Below are positions 20,001 through 28,702 of a stretch of 28,702 nt of DNA, piece by piece. Where the stretch lies: contig NW_003150758.1 of NCBI RefSeq assembly GCF_000003605.2, forward strand, positions 489,286 through 517,987. The letters are read 5' to 3'. Position numbers and translations under genes: made by a program. Each line of letters opens with the position of its first letter. Within the stretch, counting starts at the first letter, position 1. Origin of the DNA: Saccoglossus kowalevskii. Lineage: Eukaryota > Hemichordata > Enteropneusta > Harrimaniidae. Under the pieces are notes generated by a model. It was given only the letters and a program-made list of their open reading frames with translations, was not told the origin of the DNA and did not search any database.

Positions 20001-20724
20001 TACTACGAAATATGTTACTTATATATTTATCCGTGAATGCAATAGTTCATTTGATTTTGAATGTTGAACAATCTAGTTAGTTACCGTTTCAGGCTCAGCC
20101 TAAAAAGTGGAGTGTAGTTTCTTATTTGCGGTTTCTGTCTGTGACATCTCTAAAAAAATCAGAAATTGTGCAGCAGATATCGATGAATCATGGCAGGTTG
20201 ATTTATAAGTCTCTGTTGAATATGCACACAATTTTCATAATAAATTACCTCTTCCAATAACACTGAGAGAACACTCATATTCGACTTTCCTATCAAAACC
20301 AAATAAACAGGCAAAACAGTTGAATGTGTCCATGTTAAAGACAATTGCATTATAGCGTATTATATATAGCGTATATAAAGTGCAAGCCTATAAAGTAGCC
20401 AGCTGGATTAGAAGTCCACAATTGCTATGCCATCCTGTTTCCTATAATGCATGTAATATAGCAGATCTATCATACCCAGGAGGGGGGTTTAAATATCATT
20501 TATACTGTAAAGAAAGTAAAAAAAATCGTCGTTGTTCTGGGCCATACAGGAAAAGCATGTGGCAGGACAAAAAACATCAGATATTGCAGATCTGGTTGAA
20601 CCTCGATATCTGCAATAGTGCCATGATAGTTATGCATTTTTATTGAGGTCATATGACCATATAAACTATAAATATGTTAATCAGATTTCTTGTGCAAAGC
20701 ATTTTAATGCAATACTCGTTCAAA
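20001..20724. other. 3' flank of copy B and B-C spacer
   Basis: The part to 20272 matches the 3' flank of copy A. The part from 20273 to about 20724 is unique in the window. An open frame at 20380-20646 (+) has no domain I recognise and lacks support as a gene. A perfect 10-bp hairpin lies at 20582-20617. Confidence 0.6.
20582..20617. repeat. Perfect 10-bp inverted repeat (hairpin)
   Basis: TATTGCAGAT (20582-20591) and ATCTGCAATA (20608-20617) are separated by 16 nt. No T-run or known RNA context follows. Confidence 0.6.
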
Positions 20725-20944
20725 TTGTCTCTTGCCAACGTTCTGCCGCAACACGTCGAGTCGGAGCAAAAGAAATATATGCGTGTTCATGGAAAACATT
20801 TGAAAACAAACCCGAACCTGTAGAGGGCGTCGTATTCGTCAGTAGTCACCTGATATAATAAATGATGTAATGCTGGTGATGTATTAATAGTAGTCTCGAA
20901 CAAAGTACGGCATGCAACACAAACACTAGTAATTGTGCTTTTAT

Positions 20945-22690
20945 CCCTCGGGAGATTGCACAATGGGAGTGACAAGTATTTTGATCAGTAAAATAATTTT
21001 CGAAAAGTGAAAACTAGAGTGACTGTGAAATTAAAGTTGGTTTTAAATATTAAATATCATGGAATTTGCTTGAAATAATGTAAGGAAATTTAACTGAGAG
21101 GGCAGTAATCAAGGTTAGAATCAGGGGGTCAAAATACGTCACAATACATCCATCAAGGCGTTTGCAAAGCGTCATCAACTATGTATGCTTTAAAAGACTT
21201 GATTTGCAGTTTGTGTGAATTACCGGGGAGAAAGATTCATGCAACTTCTGTGCTTCTGCTTTTTTTGTGCAATGGAAATTAATACAAGAAATGCTGCCAA
21301 AAGACATGTCCTTCTAGTAAACAAAACAACCTTGAAACCTTTATCTTGAGAAATTGAGAAGACGAAAATCCCTTGGGACAGTCGTTGTGAAACAATAGAC
21401 ATTCTTTTCTAGAGTATTTGGATTATTTGATGATAGAAATTGCTGCTTTATGGAAGAGCAAAGTTCAATGTCATTTGCCACAGTGATGATGTTTTTAGAG
21501 GGGTGAATTGCAAGAAGTATTCGCCGTGACTCCGACTTTTCATTAGGGTTTATACAAGACTTACATGTTACTGCCTGGGAGGTTTAATGTCTTGTTTGTA
21601 TTTGCACAGTGCAAATGAGGGATTTATTGTCAAAATATATACGAGTGCTTGAAACTATACAAAATTCGACCAACGCACATACGTTTCATGTGTTAAAAGA
21701 ACATTGCGTTGATCTCGTGGAATTGTTGAATCACCAAACTGTCAGCTGTCACAAAACTAAACGTTTTGTCGACTCGTATGCAATTGTAAGATTATATTTC
21801 GGTATACTCGAAGTGAATCTCAGCACTGTGCTTTTTATAAATGTCATGGTTTGTTTGCAAGTCTCAGATAAATTGGGGCAGTCAATTTGTAAACAACTCG
21901 TTAGCGAATTGGCTAACTGCTTGGGTTTTGAAACAGCTAGTTGGCTTTCGAATCTCACTGGTGCCGACTTGTTCGCGTCTACTTTGGGCAAGACTATATT
22001 GCTTTAGGTGACATAGAATGGTTTTATTTGGCCTGGTACATGTCTGGAATCATCTGGACGCTTTGCCTTGTTTTGCAAGGCGTGAAAATAAAAGTAATAC
22101 GAGTAATTTATAATTCATATTGGAGTAGCCATCTTGAACACGGCTTGAAACCAAACAAAAAGACACGTTGAGAAACAGTTTTCAACAAACCGGGGAGGAA
22201 ATTAAATTTTCACATCCAAACGATCCGTTAGGGTAACATTGAGTCAAAACCTACACAGTTAACCAATTTGCTAGCGAGTTTGCAAATTGGCTTCCCCAAT
22301 ACTTCTGGGACTTGTAATAATTTACTTGAAACTGTACAGCAAATCACATATTTTCATTATTAGTTGTTCATAGTTTTTCTAAATTTCAGTTTTTTCAGTC
22401 AAAATTATTTACAGTAATAAAACATGTTTCCGTTCTGAAACTATTCCCAGTAATGACTGTGTACATGACAGCTTTGCCCCACAAACAATAGGACGATATG
22501 TGCGAGTGGATTAATAGGCCACTCCTTTGCTTCAATTCCAAGTATATATCTGAAAATATTCACTTGCTGTTTATCACCCATATTTCGATATCCCACAATG
22601 TGTTGACTGCGTGTCTGGTAATTCTAACTACTATTTCGCAAAATTTGATCAGCCTTGCTTTTACCAGTCATTTAAGTCAAGACCTCAGGA
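20945..22690. mobile_element. 1.75-kb segment found only in the unit C inverted-repeat element
   Basis: Unit C leaves the A/B consensus after 'gtgctttta' and rejoins at 'caacaacgtgatatgatcc'. Either C gained an insertion, or C keeps the interior of a longer transposon that A and B have lost. It has a 132-codon open frame (21609-22007, +; non-ATG region upstream) with no recognisable domain, a smaller overlapping minus-strand frame (21749-21991), and an internal inverted repeat. I cannot assign a function to either frame. Confidence 0.5.
21858..22314. repeat. Internal inverted repeat, arms of about 72 bp
   Basis: The left arm (21858-21931) is the reverse complement, with mismatches, of the right arm (22243-22314). 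Shared blocks include CAAGTC-CAGA, ATTGGGG-AG, CAATTTG-AAAC, ACTCG-TAGC-AATTGG, TAACTG and GGTTTTGA. Each arm also contains a small perfect hairpin: GTTAGC/GCTAAC at 21900-21917, and CCAATTTGC/GCAAATTGG at 22263-22290. Confidence 0.7.
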
Positions 22691-22950
22691 CAACAACGTG
22701 ATATGATCCAATTGTTTTGAGGGGCGGGGAGTATTTTGTTGTTATTTTGTTTGAAATGTGCTATTATGACCGGGATTCACAAAAAGGCATTCGCAAACAA
22801 AGAACTATTTTGTTTTAACTACTTAAAACATCACAATATGTCAGGTGACCTTTGAAGAATACAACGCCCTTTACAGGCTTACTTTTGTTTTGAAGTGTTC
22901 ATGTTTTTGTGAATACGTATCTCTTCTCAGAGTTGATGTGTTGTAAAAAC

Positions 22951-23760
22951 TAAAACAGACGTATATTCCAGTAGTGTCCCACCTGGTTAGTGTGAGTCGA
23001 CCAGATATGTGGCGTTCAGTTAGTTTAGGTATTAAACACTTGTAGATAATATAAAATGGACAGGGCAGTTACTATGTTTGTGTATTGACTATCATCTAGC
23101 ATTAAATAATATTAGGTCCGGAAAACAAATTTATTTTCCAAATTTTGTTTATTTGTTGTTTATTTTTAAAATTGTCACAAATGTTGTGCTTTTATTTTGC
23201 CTATTTTTAACTAGTGTGTGTGGTAGCCAGTAACAAAAATAAAAATGTCTGGACCTTTCAGACTTCAAAATTGTATATAGGCAGCTGACAATTCCTTGCC
23301 TATTTCTTTTTGTTTCATTTATGTCATTTGTTGTGGCTTCTAGGTCATAGGTAACAAACAGGTGATTTGTGATCGTCAAATTAAGTCCATAAATGTTCTA
23401 TATGGGACCATTATACAATGCGGGTAATATATATTGTTTATTAATATGAAATTGGATGTGCAAAGAACACCATCCCTGGTCCTTAATTACCACTTTATAT
23501 ATAATAAAGTATGACGGACATATGGGTGAAATAAAATATTGTTAAACAAATTTATTGTTATAAGGAGAGTGTTTTCAATTAAACCATTCACAGTACTGAT
23601 AAATATCCAAATGACGTACAGGATGCCAAGTCATAATAACATATTAAACATACCCAGTTTGTTTCTATATATATAATTTTCTAAAAATATACAGTTGTCT
23701 GGAAAGTGCATTGCCTTCAAAATTGAGGTGCAGAAGCGTTATTCTATTGTATTTTCCAGT
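22951..23760 (+). repeat. Upstream block of tandem unit C, with promoter-like end
   Basis: Collinear with A and B up to the start codon. It contains an octamer variant ATCCAAAT (23605-23612), TGACGTA (23612-23618) and a TATA-type stretch (23666-23676). The minus-strand open frame at 23149-23379 is not supported as a gene. Confidence 0.75.
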
Positions 23761-23774
23761 TCTGAGTCGCAGTC

Positions 23775-23900
23775 ATGAATGGAGAAGTATATGACCTGTG
23801 TATTGTTGTACCTGGTCTTATCGGTTCTGCTGCAGCTAGACATGCAACTATTATATCACCAGCTGCTAAATTACGTTTAATTGGACCCAAAGAACCTGTG
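23775..23900 (+). pseudogene. Copy C exon 1 with broken dinucleotide motif
   Basis: It reads MNGEVYDLCIVVPGLIG. The first glycine of GxGxxG is Val, and Pro follows it, which should disturb the Rossmann turn. The donor GTAAGT is intact. Confidence 0.85.
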
Positions 23901-23931
23901 GTAAGTAGTACAGTATTTTATAATCCAATGG

Positions 23932-23998
23932 GTCTTTGAGGCTTACTTTCAATAGATCGAAGCGAAGCGGCTGCTCTGCTAAGTACGACACCCCGATC
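23932..23998 (-). rRNA. Fragment resembling the 3' end of 28S rRNA (pseudogene)
   Basis: Read on the minus strand, this 67-nt insert carries GATCGGGGT, TCGTAC, AGCAGAGCAGC and GATCTATTGAAAGT in the order and spacing of the last part of eukaryotic 28S rRNA. Copies A and B lack it at the same place, about 30 nt after the exon 1 donor. Several mismatches fall at normally invariant positions, so it is a decayed fragment and not a functional gene. The identification is from memory of the 28S tail. Confidence 0.7.
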
Positions 23999-25672
23999 CA
24001 CAATCGAGGTCAAAGGTAGAAAATTGATGTCTGCCTTACATCAATTCACTCATATCATATCTTTTCACATATTGTTATACTAATTTAACGTATCATATCC
24101 ATTCCCAATACTGGTTTATCAATTCAAGCACATGAATTCTATTCACAATATTTGTATATCATTCAAATCTATCTATTCATCTTAATATCAATTCAATACT
24201 GGGTAAAGTCGATATTTTATTCAGTTCTCATTTTTACTGATTGAAATCAAAAGCTTGGAATTGGAAGGCCATTATTTCTGGTGTAGACTTTCCTGTTTTT
24301 TAGTAAAGTATCTTTATGTCTTCTCCCCATCTGCTCTGTGGTTTATCACCTTCCCAACACGACATCTTCAATCATCATGCTTTTAGTAGTGCACTGTAGC
24401 TGAATGTTATATATTTTCTGCCTCTATTGACAAGGTTCTTTCTCTTGTTTGATAGATTATCAGTGATCACTCTGTGGCTTAAGTGACAATCACCCCCACC
24501 ATATCATCACCATGCGCATACCTCTTTGTCATATCATGTTGTATATTCATTCACTGATTTCATTGTCATTCATTTAATCTCTGATAGACAGATTTAGCTT
24601 TGCTGCATGTATAGGTTAATGAATGACAAGCAACCTATATAAGATTTTGAGTCCCTATATGTCTATCAATTCACCATATCATTATATCCTTTCACCAGAT
24701 GATATATGGTATCGATTCATATGGAAAAAATCGTTCACCATATACCTGTTCATCAAATATATGCTTTCAACACATGATATTCACCATATTGTGATATTTA
24801 TTCACCTTATATTAACGTTCATAGAGTATTCCATGATATCCATTCATATCATATCTGATCTATATATTGTGGTATCCATTCACCTTATCATAAATATTTA
24901 CCGTAGTATGTTATCTATTCATCCTATTTTGATATCTGGTCACCATATCATGACATACACCTCATTATCAGCATTGTTACTAGCATAGATCATTGAATAA
25001 TAAGCAACCTATACATAAGGTTTGAGGTCAAGAGTGCCAGCATGTAACATTGCTGCAGTCTTGTTGATTATATGTTTATTTCATTATAAATCTCGCAGCA
25101 GAATTTCTTTGGTCTGACTCATGACCATAGCGTAAAATGAAGCCAATACAAATGCATGAATGAATGTCCGCTTGTTTATCATGTTTTATGTTGTATCCTC
25201 AAAAACAGTTAGATCTAATACTGTAAAATATTTTATTTTAGCTGGAATTAATGTTTGGCTGTTTTCACTGATTTCGGAAAATAAACATTTTCACTTATTT
25301 CAAGTGAATATGAAGCATTTTACAGTAGAGTGAAATCCGGTATTTTGATTCTATAAAACAGCATTAGCAATGCTGATGCGAAAACATGATTGTATGTTGG
25401 TTGTTCTGTAAACATCAATTAATATTGCATTTACTTTGCACAGGAATAATTTTAGCATCTTTAGCTTCAGTTCACATTCTGATAGTGAAATTTACATGTA
25501 ATCAATGCAACTTTTGCTACAAAACTTTTATGCAGATCCTGTTATCAACTGCTCCTTCTAAAAGACTACACTGACATATCCTGCTATCTTATTTGGTGGA
25601 AATGGGCCAGCCATTTTATATGAAGTATAGCAATGGGTGCATGTTGAATTGAATTGATTCATTTCATTTTAG

Positions 25673-25767
25673 AATTTTGCAGAAACCTCCGAACGCATAA
25701 TCTTTTCTTCTCATTATGATAAAGGACGTTTAGCAAAAACGATATGAGGGAATTCAACAACAAACTG
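25673..25767 (+). pseudogene. Copy C exon 2, 50-bp deletion
   Basis: The acceptor TTTCATTTTAG ends at 25672 and the donor GTATGT begins at 25768. The length is 95 nt rather than 145. The lost segment corresponds to B 17085-17134, and one CGAT remains at the junction (25739-25743 region). A TGA follows at 25745. Confidence 0.85.
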
Positions 25768-25950
25768 GTATGTCATGCTATTTATTTTTGTTTCGTATGT
25801 CTATCTATCTATCTTTCTGATAATGATATAGATAATATCATAATATAACCCCTAATTATTTAAAGGTATTTTAATATTAAGGTATAATATTATAATATAT
25901 TATTTTGTATATATTTAATGCAGAAATCAGGTTGAAGTTAGTTTGTACTA

Positions 25951-26503
25951 TGACGGCTTAATTCTCGTCTTCTCAAACGTTATCTCAGGTAACCGTGGAT
26001 TGATACGACCACAACTTTTTCGACCAAGCAAAGACCACACAGATCTGGAATTCGTGTCAACCGCTAGTCTTTGCACCATGTGTCAAGTGGTTATTATTCG
26101 CCTTTCTAAAACCATCGCACATTACATGGAAGTTCAAGATCTTGAGGCGTGGCCTCCACACATTCCACTCATGTAGCCAATCACATGAAGTATTTAACAC
26201 GTCATAACATAATTGATTAATTGCTCCCAATACTGGGAAGTTACTTCTACATCCATATCATTACTTTATACCTGTGGGCACCAACAACATTAAAATAACA
26301 TTTCGTAGCAACATTTATCCCCGTAATTTGTTCCAATCACTGACTCGACTACCCCCGACATGCCGTATAAGCCTAATGATGACCGATTATAAAGAGTGTT
26401 GAAAGATCTCGCCCAGCCTTTCCATCAAGAACCAATTATCCATCCGTAATCAGTGAATGTCGTTATAATCACATCTAAATACATGGACATATAAATCATG
26501 ACA
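25951..26503 (-). mobile_element. 553-bp long terminal repeat (3' LTR of an antisense element)
   Basis: On the minus strand the segment starts TGTCATGA immediately after a purine tract and ends CCGTCA at the point where copy C intron 2 homology resumes, so it has the TG...CA form of an LTR. A TATAAA element lies on the minus strand at about 26265-26270. The partner LTR is not in the window, so duplication cannot be checked. Flanking bases TAGTA on the minus strand (25946-25950 on +) are the candidate target-site duplication. A + strand open frame here (25943-26176) is not a gene. Confidence 0.7.
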
Positions 26504-26520
26504 CTTCCCCCTCTCACACT
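26504..26520 (-). promoter_or_regulatory. Polypurine tract of the LTR element
   Basis: The minus strand reads AGTGTGAGAGGGGGAAG directly before the LTR's TGTCATG. This is the expected position and composition of the plus-strand primer for reverse transcription. Confidence 0.75.
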
Positions 26521-26753
26521 AGACTTATTCCTCCTGGCATACTACATTCACAAGTTAAATATGTCGTTATTCACTCAACACTTGTCATGCGGGCTAAATA
26601 TAATATCAATACAAGAGGTATAAGTAAAACACACTGATTAAGTACAATGGCTATAATTCACTAATACAATGATTATAATTCTAAATATCCTACCCTTCCG
26701 GGGAGAAGTTGCAAGTACGTCACCTATTCACCAAATATTCAGCATCTGGTTCC
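26521..26753. other. Short untranslated stretch between the 3' ORF and the polypurine tract
   Basis: No open frame or repeat is seen. Its position fits the 3' untranslated part of the LTR element. Confidence 0.5.
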
Positions 26754-27017
26754 CTATCTATGCATAACATCAATCATCTCACGCGGAACTTTAGTATAAA
26801 ACTCAGACAATCCTACTAACAATCTGTAATAATTCCCTAAATTTTCTACAGCAGTGCACACTCTATCTTTCCATTTTGGGACCTTAATAGCCTTGGGCAA
26901 GAGAATCACACTCTCTTTATTATTAATCATATATTTCAAATCATCCCATCCTATATTTAACACGGAAGTGAACATACCTTGATCAATAGTCAGACTTTCA
27001 ATTACAGGTCGCTTCAC
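26754..27017 (-). CDS. Unrecognised short ORF downstream of the envelope-like gene
   Basis: This 87-codon frame (start as GTG; open a further 14 codons upstream to a TGA near 27053) encodes a soluble, mixed-charge peptide that includes 'WDDLKYMINNKESVILLPK' and 'VCTAVENLGNYYRLLVG'. I do not recognise it. It lies inside the LTR element, between the envelope-like region and the polypurine tract, where some retroelements carry an extra 3' ORF. It could also be a decayed fragment of another element. No signal peptide or membrane segment is visible. Confidence 0.35.
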   Translation of the reverse strand: MKRPVIESLTIDQGMFTSVLNIGWDDLKYMINNKESVILLPKAIKVPKWKDRVCTAVENLGNYYRLLVGLSEFYTKVPREMIDVMHR

Positions 27018-27363
27018 GAAAGTTAATTGACTCAGAGGAAATGTGCAGGGTCATGACTTTCACTAAAACAATTTGTCATTCGATAGTTCTAGTATCAACT
27101 TAGTACAGGGTAATTGGGGGCATGATGCATTATAGAATGATTGCGATAGCATTTACACAACCAAATAATTATTATTAAGGCCAATACAAAACCTGAACAC
27201 AATCAAATTAGGGTTTCCTTTCGAAGTTGGATCACAGAATGCTTCCAATCTTGCAAGGGATGGTCAGTGATCAAATCATTTACTGGAAGATATAATGTTT
27301 TAGCCCAATACACTCAGGGCCCTCATGTTACATATAGTTCAAATTGACAAGATTAACGACACC

Positions 27364-28653
27364 CTACATATAATAGCTAAGTATGGTTTCAATTCTAGTA
27401 ACAGATTTGATCCCCAGGAATGGTATTTCAGGAATTTCATTCAATGTATCGCTGATTAACTTGACGGCTGTAGAATAGTAAATGGGTCTATTTTTCTTCA
27501 GTAAGCCCACAATTTTGTTTAAATCCACTTAGGCTATCAAACGCGCGTCAGAACGCACAATTCCAATTTCCTCTATTAATCATTTTATTAGGGTGTTCTA
27601 CATTCCACGGACTCTTATACATTGATTTCTCTGTAATTTCTATTAACATTTCATAAAAATGTATTAGAAAAGGCGAATTTACTGGATGCAAAAATGTAGG
27701 GGTCCCATCTTCAGTGCAGCCGGTCAAAAACCGGGATATATAAAAGTTAACTGGATATATAGCACATCCACATGGCAATTTAATTATACACATCGTATAA
27801 CCTTTAATGGGTTCTGGATTTCTATCCCCGCATTTCATTAACCACTCGGTATTATTGCTATTCACTAATATATTTCCACCCCCTACTTCAAGCACCTTTG
27901 GGTCGTACACAGGATTAATTATTAAATCTATTTTACATGTATTATAAATTTCCTCCTTGTTGTCATAGTACAGAGCCTTCGTGCACGATAAGTCGCGCAT
28001 ATTTATTATGGTAATTACGGAGGGACAATCTCTTACTGACAGACCATTACAAGACGAAAATTGATCTGCAGTCATCTCAATATAGAAGGTCCCGAAATGT
28101 CACTTTCGCATTGTGATATTAATGATCCAAATTTGTATATACCAAATCAAAAACAGGATAATTTCTTTGTACCCTCTTTCTTTTAAAGCATTCTCCAACA
28201 CCTTTGGTTCGACTAACTGCAAGGGCAACGTGTTAATTGAGCCAACTCTATGGCGTGTCTCTCTTTCAAGTAACTGTTACGTAATGTTTGCAACTGCTGG
28301 GAAGCATATCGAAACATAAGATGCGTAGATCGCCATTCATAATTTATCTCTTTTTCTAACGCTTCCTGAGTTAGTTCCGTGTCATTCAACCACTCTCTCC
28401 ATTGCGATGAAAAATCGCTTCATGTTTTTTTTTAAACCCACTTAGAGCAGTATCTATTCTCTTATTTACTGTGAAAACATACGAATTTAAATCTTCTTCA
28501 TATGCTACAATTTGGTTCGTCATGACCTGGGTGGAGCTTTCTAGCGCCGCTACATGCCGTTTTATATGGGGTGAGAATACCGCCAAAATTAGCTTGGTGT
28601 CATTATTTGAACATTGTTTAGTTGTTTGGTCTTTATTTGGAAACTCGTTCGGT
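27364..28653 (-). pseudogene. Envelope-like glycoprotein gene of an LTR retroelement, frameshifted
   Basis: The minus strand carries pieces in several frames. At 28386-28653 is an open piece with a heptad-like helix ('HVAALESSTQVMTNQIVAYE'). The frame shifts near a T-run at about 28408; a second piece continues to about 28226 and a third ('LVEPKVLENALKERG') ends with TGA at 28100-28102. The piece at 27548-28075 is Cys-rich, with 'CTKALYYDN', 'WLMKCGD' and 'IIKLPCGCAI', a pattern typical of F-type envelope proteins of invertebrate errantivirus-like and baculovirus-like elements. A last piece is at 27364-27528. No clear transmembrane segment or furin site is visible. Family assignment is from pattern only. 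The element's gag-pol should lie beyond the right edge. Confidence 0.6.
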
Positions 28654-28702
28654 TATTATTTGGTCATTATTCGGTTATTTGGTCTTTATTTAAACATTAT
28701 TT
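28591..28702. repeat. Low-complexity degenerate repeat at the right edge
   Basis: The + strand repeats variants of 'ggttatttggtctttattt' and 'ggtcattatt' with loose 10-19 nt periodicity. The left part overlaps the 5' end of the envelope-like frame. Confidence 0.5.

Larger units (their letters stand above)
20738..22950. repeat. Inverted-repeat element, long version in unit C
   Basis: The left arm (20738-20854) and right arm (22836-22950) are inverted copies over roughly 110 bp, the clearest of the three pairs, sharing CAGGTGAC, GAATAC-ACGCCCT-TACAGG, TTTGTTTT and GA-GTGTTG blocks. The interval between arms is about 2 kb, against 0.36 kb in A and B. The extra sequence is 20945-22690. Confidence 0.65.
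23775..25767 (+). pseudogene. FAD-dependent oxidoreductase, copy C, exons 1-2 only
   Basis: Exon 1 is 23775-23900 and exon 2 is 25673-25767. This is the most decayed copy. Exon 1 changes the glycine motif to VPGLIG (Gly12 to Val, Ala13 to Pro) and has other replacements (Asp2 to Asn, Val4 to Glu, Cys to Arg). Exon 2 has lost 50 bp between two CGAT tetranucleotides and meets TGA at 25745-25747, so translation would end after 66 residues. Homology ends inside intron 2 at about 25950, where an LTR element begins. Exons 3-5 are not in the window; they may lie beyond the element. Confidence 0.85.

Noticed and set aside
24623-24988. 121-codon + strand frame in intron 1 of copy C
   Set aside because: Low-complexity Ile/Tyr/His/Ser-rich translation of AT-rich intron repeats, between two recognised exons and without splice support.
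25943-26176. 77-codon + strand open frame next to copy C intron 2
   Set aside because: It spans the junction into the LTR and lies within the LTR; no domain and opposite to the element's coding strand.
28200-28225. GGTTCGACT resembling a tRNA B-box
   Set aside because: No A-box or cloverleaf arms around it, and it lies inside the envelope-like coding region.

Overview
The window looks like nuclear DNA of a metazoan, most likely a marine invertebrate. It is AT-rich and gene-poor. Its one recognisable gene is split by GT-AG introns with branch and polypyrimidine-type acceptors, and the intergenic space is full of decayed LINEs, inverted-repeat elements and an LTR element with an envelope-like ORF. 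There are no operons, Shine-Dalgarno sites or CRISPR arrays. The phylum cannot be fixed from the sequence; a 2A-like NPGP motif in a LINE relic fits sea urchins, hemichordates, amphioxus, molluscs or cnidarians.

Layout: the window is a three-copy tandem array of one duplicated segment, all on the + strand. Unit A runs about 437-11040, unit B about 11505-20272, and unit C from about 20725 to beyond 25950. Each unit has a diverged inverted-repeat element, an upstream block with an octamer/CRE-like site and a TATA box, and a five-exon gene for an FAD-dependent oxidoreductase of the DAO / sarcosine-oxidase-like family. The undamaged gene model, inferred by comparing copies, is 427 codons: exons of 126, 145, 582, 144 and 287 nt. 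No copy here is intact. Copy A has a Gly-to-Ser change in its dinucleotide-binding motif and a 34-bp exon 3 deletion with a stop. Copy B has intact exons 1-3 but a weak first donor, and most of exons 4 and 5 deleted. Copy C has a damaged Rossmann motif and a 50-bp exon 2 deletion, and its homology ends in intron 2 where an LTR retroelement begins.

Mobile DNA: intron 1 of copy A holds an antisense EN-RT non-LTR retrotransposon (about 3062-6810) whose catalytic YADD reads YADE. The spacer between A and B has a short LINE N-terminal relic with a 2A-like motif. The upstream block of B has a 1.8-kb insertion of about 140-bp repeats, itself interrupted by an 884-bp TTAA-flanked inverted-repeat transposon. 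Unit C has a longer version of the inverted-repeat element, and a 67-nt fragment resembling the 3' end of 28S rRNA in intron 1. From 25951 to the right edge lies the 3' part of an antisense LTR element: a 553-bp LTR, a polypurine tract, a short unknown ORF and a decayed envelope-like gene. Its gag-pol region, its other LTR and exons 3-5 of copy C, if present, are outside the window.
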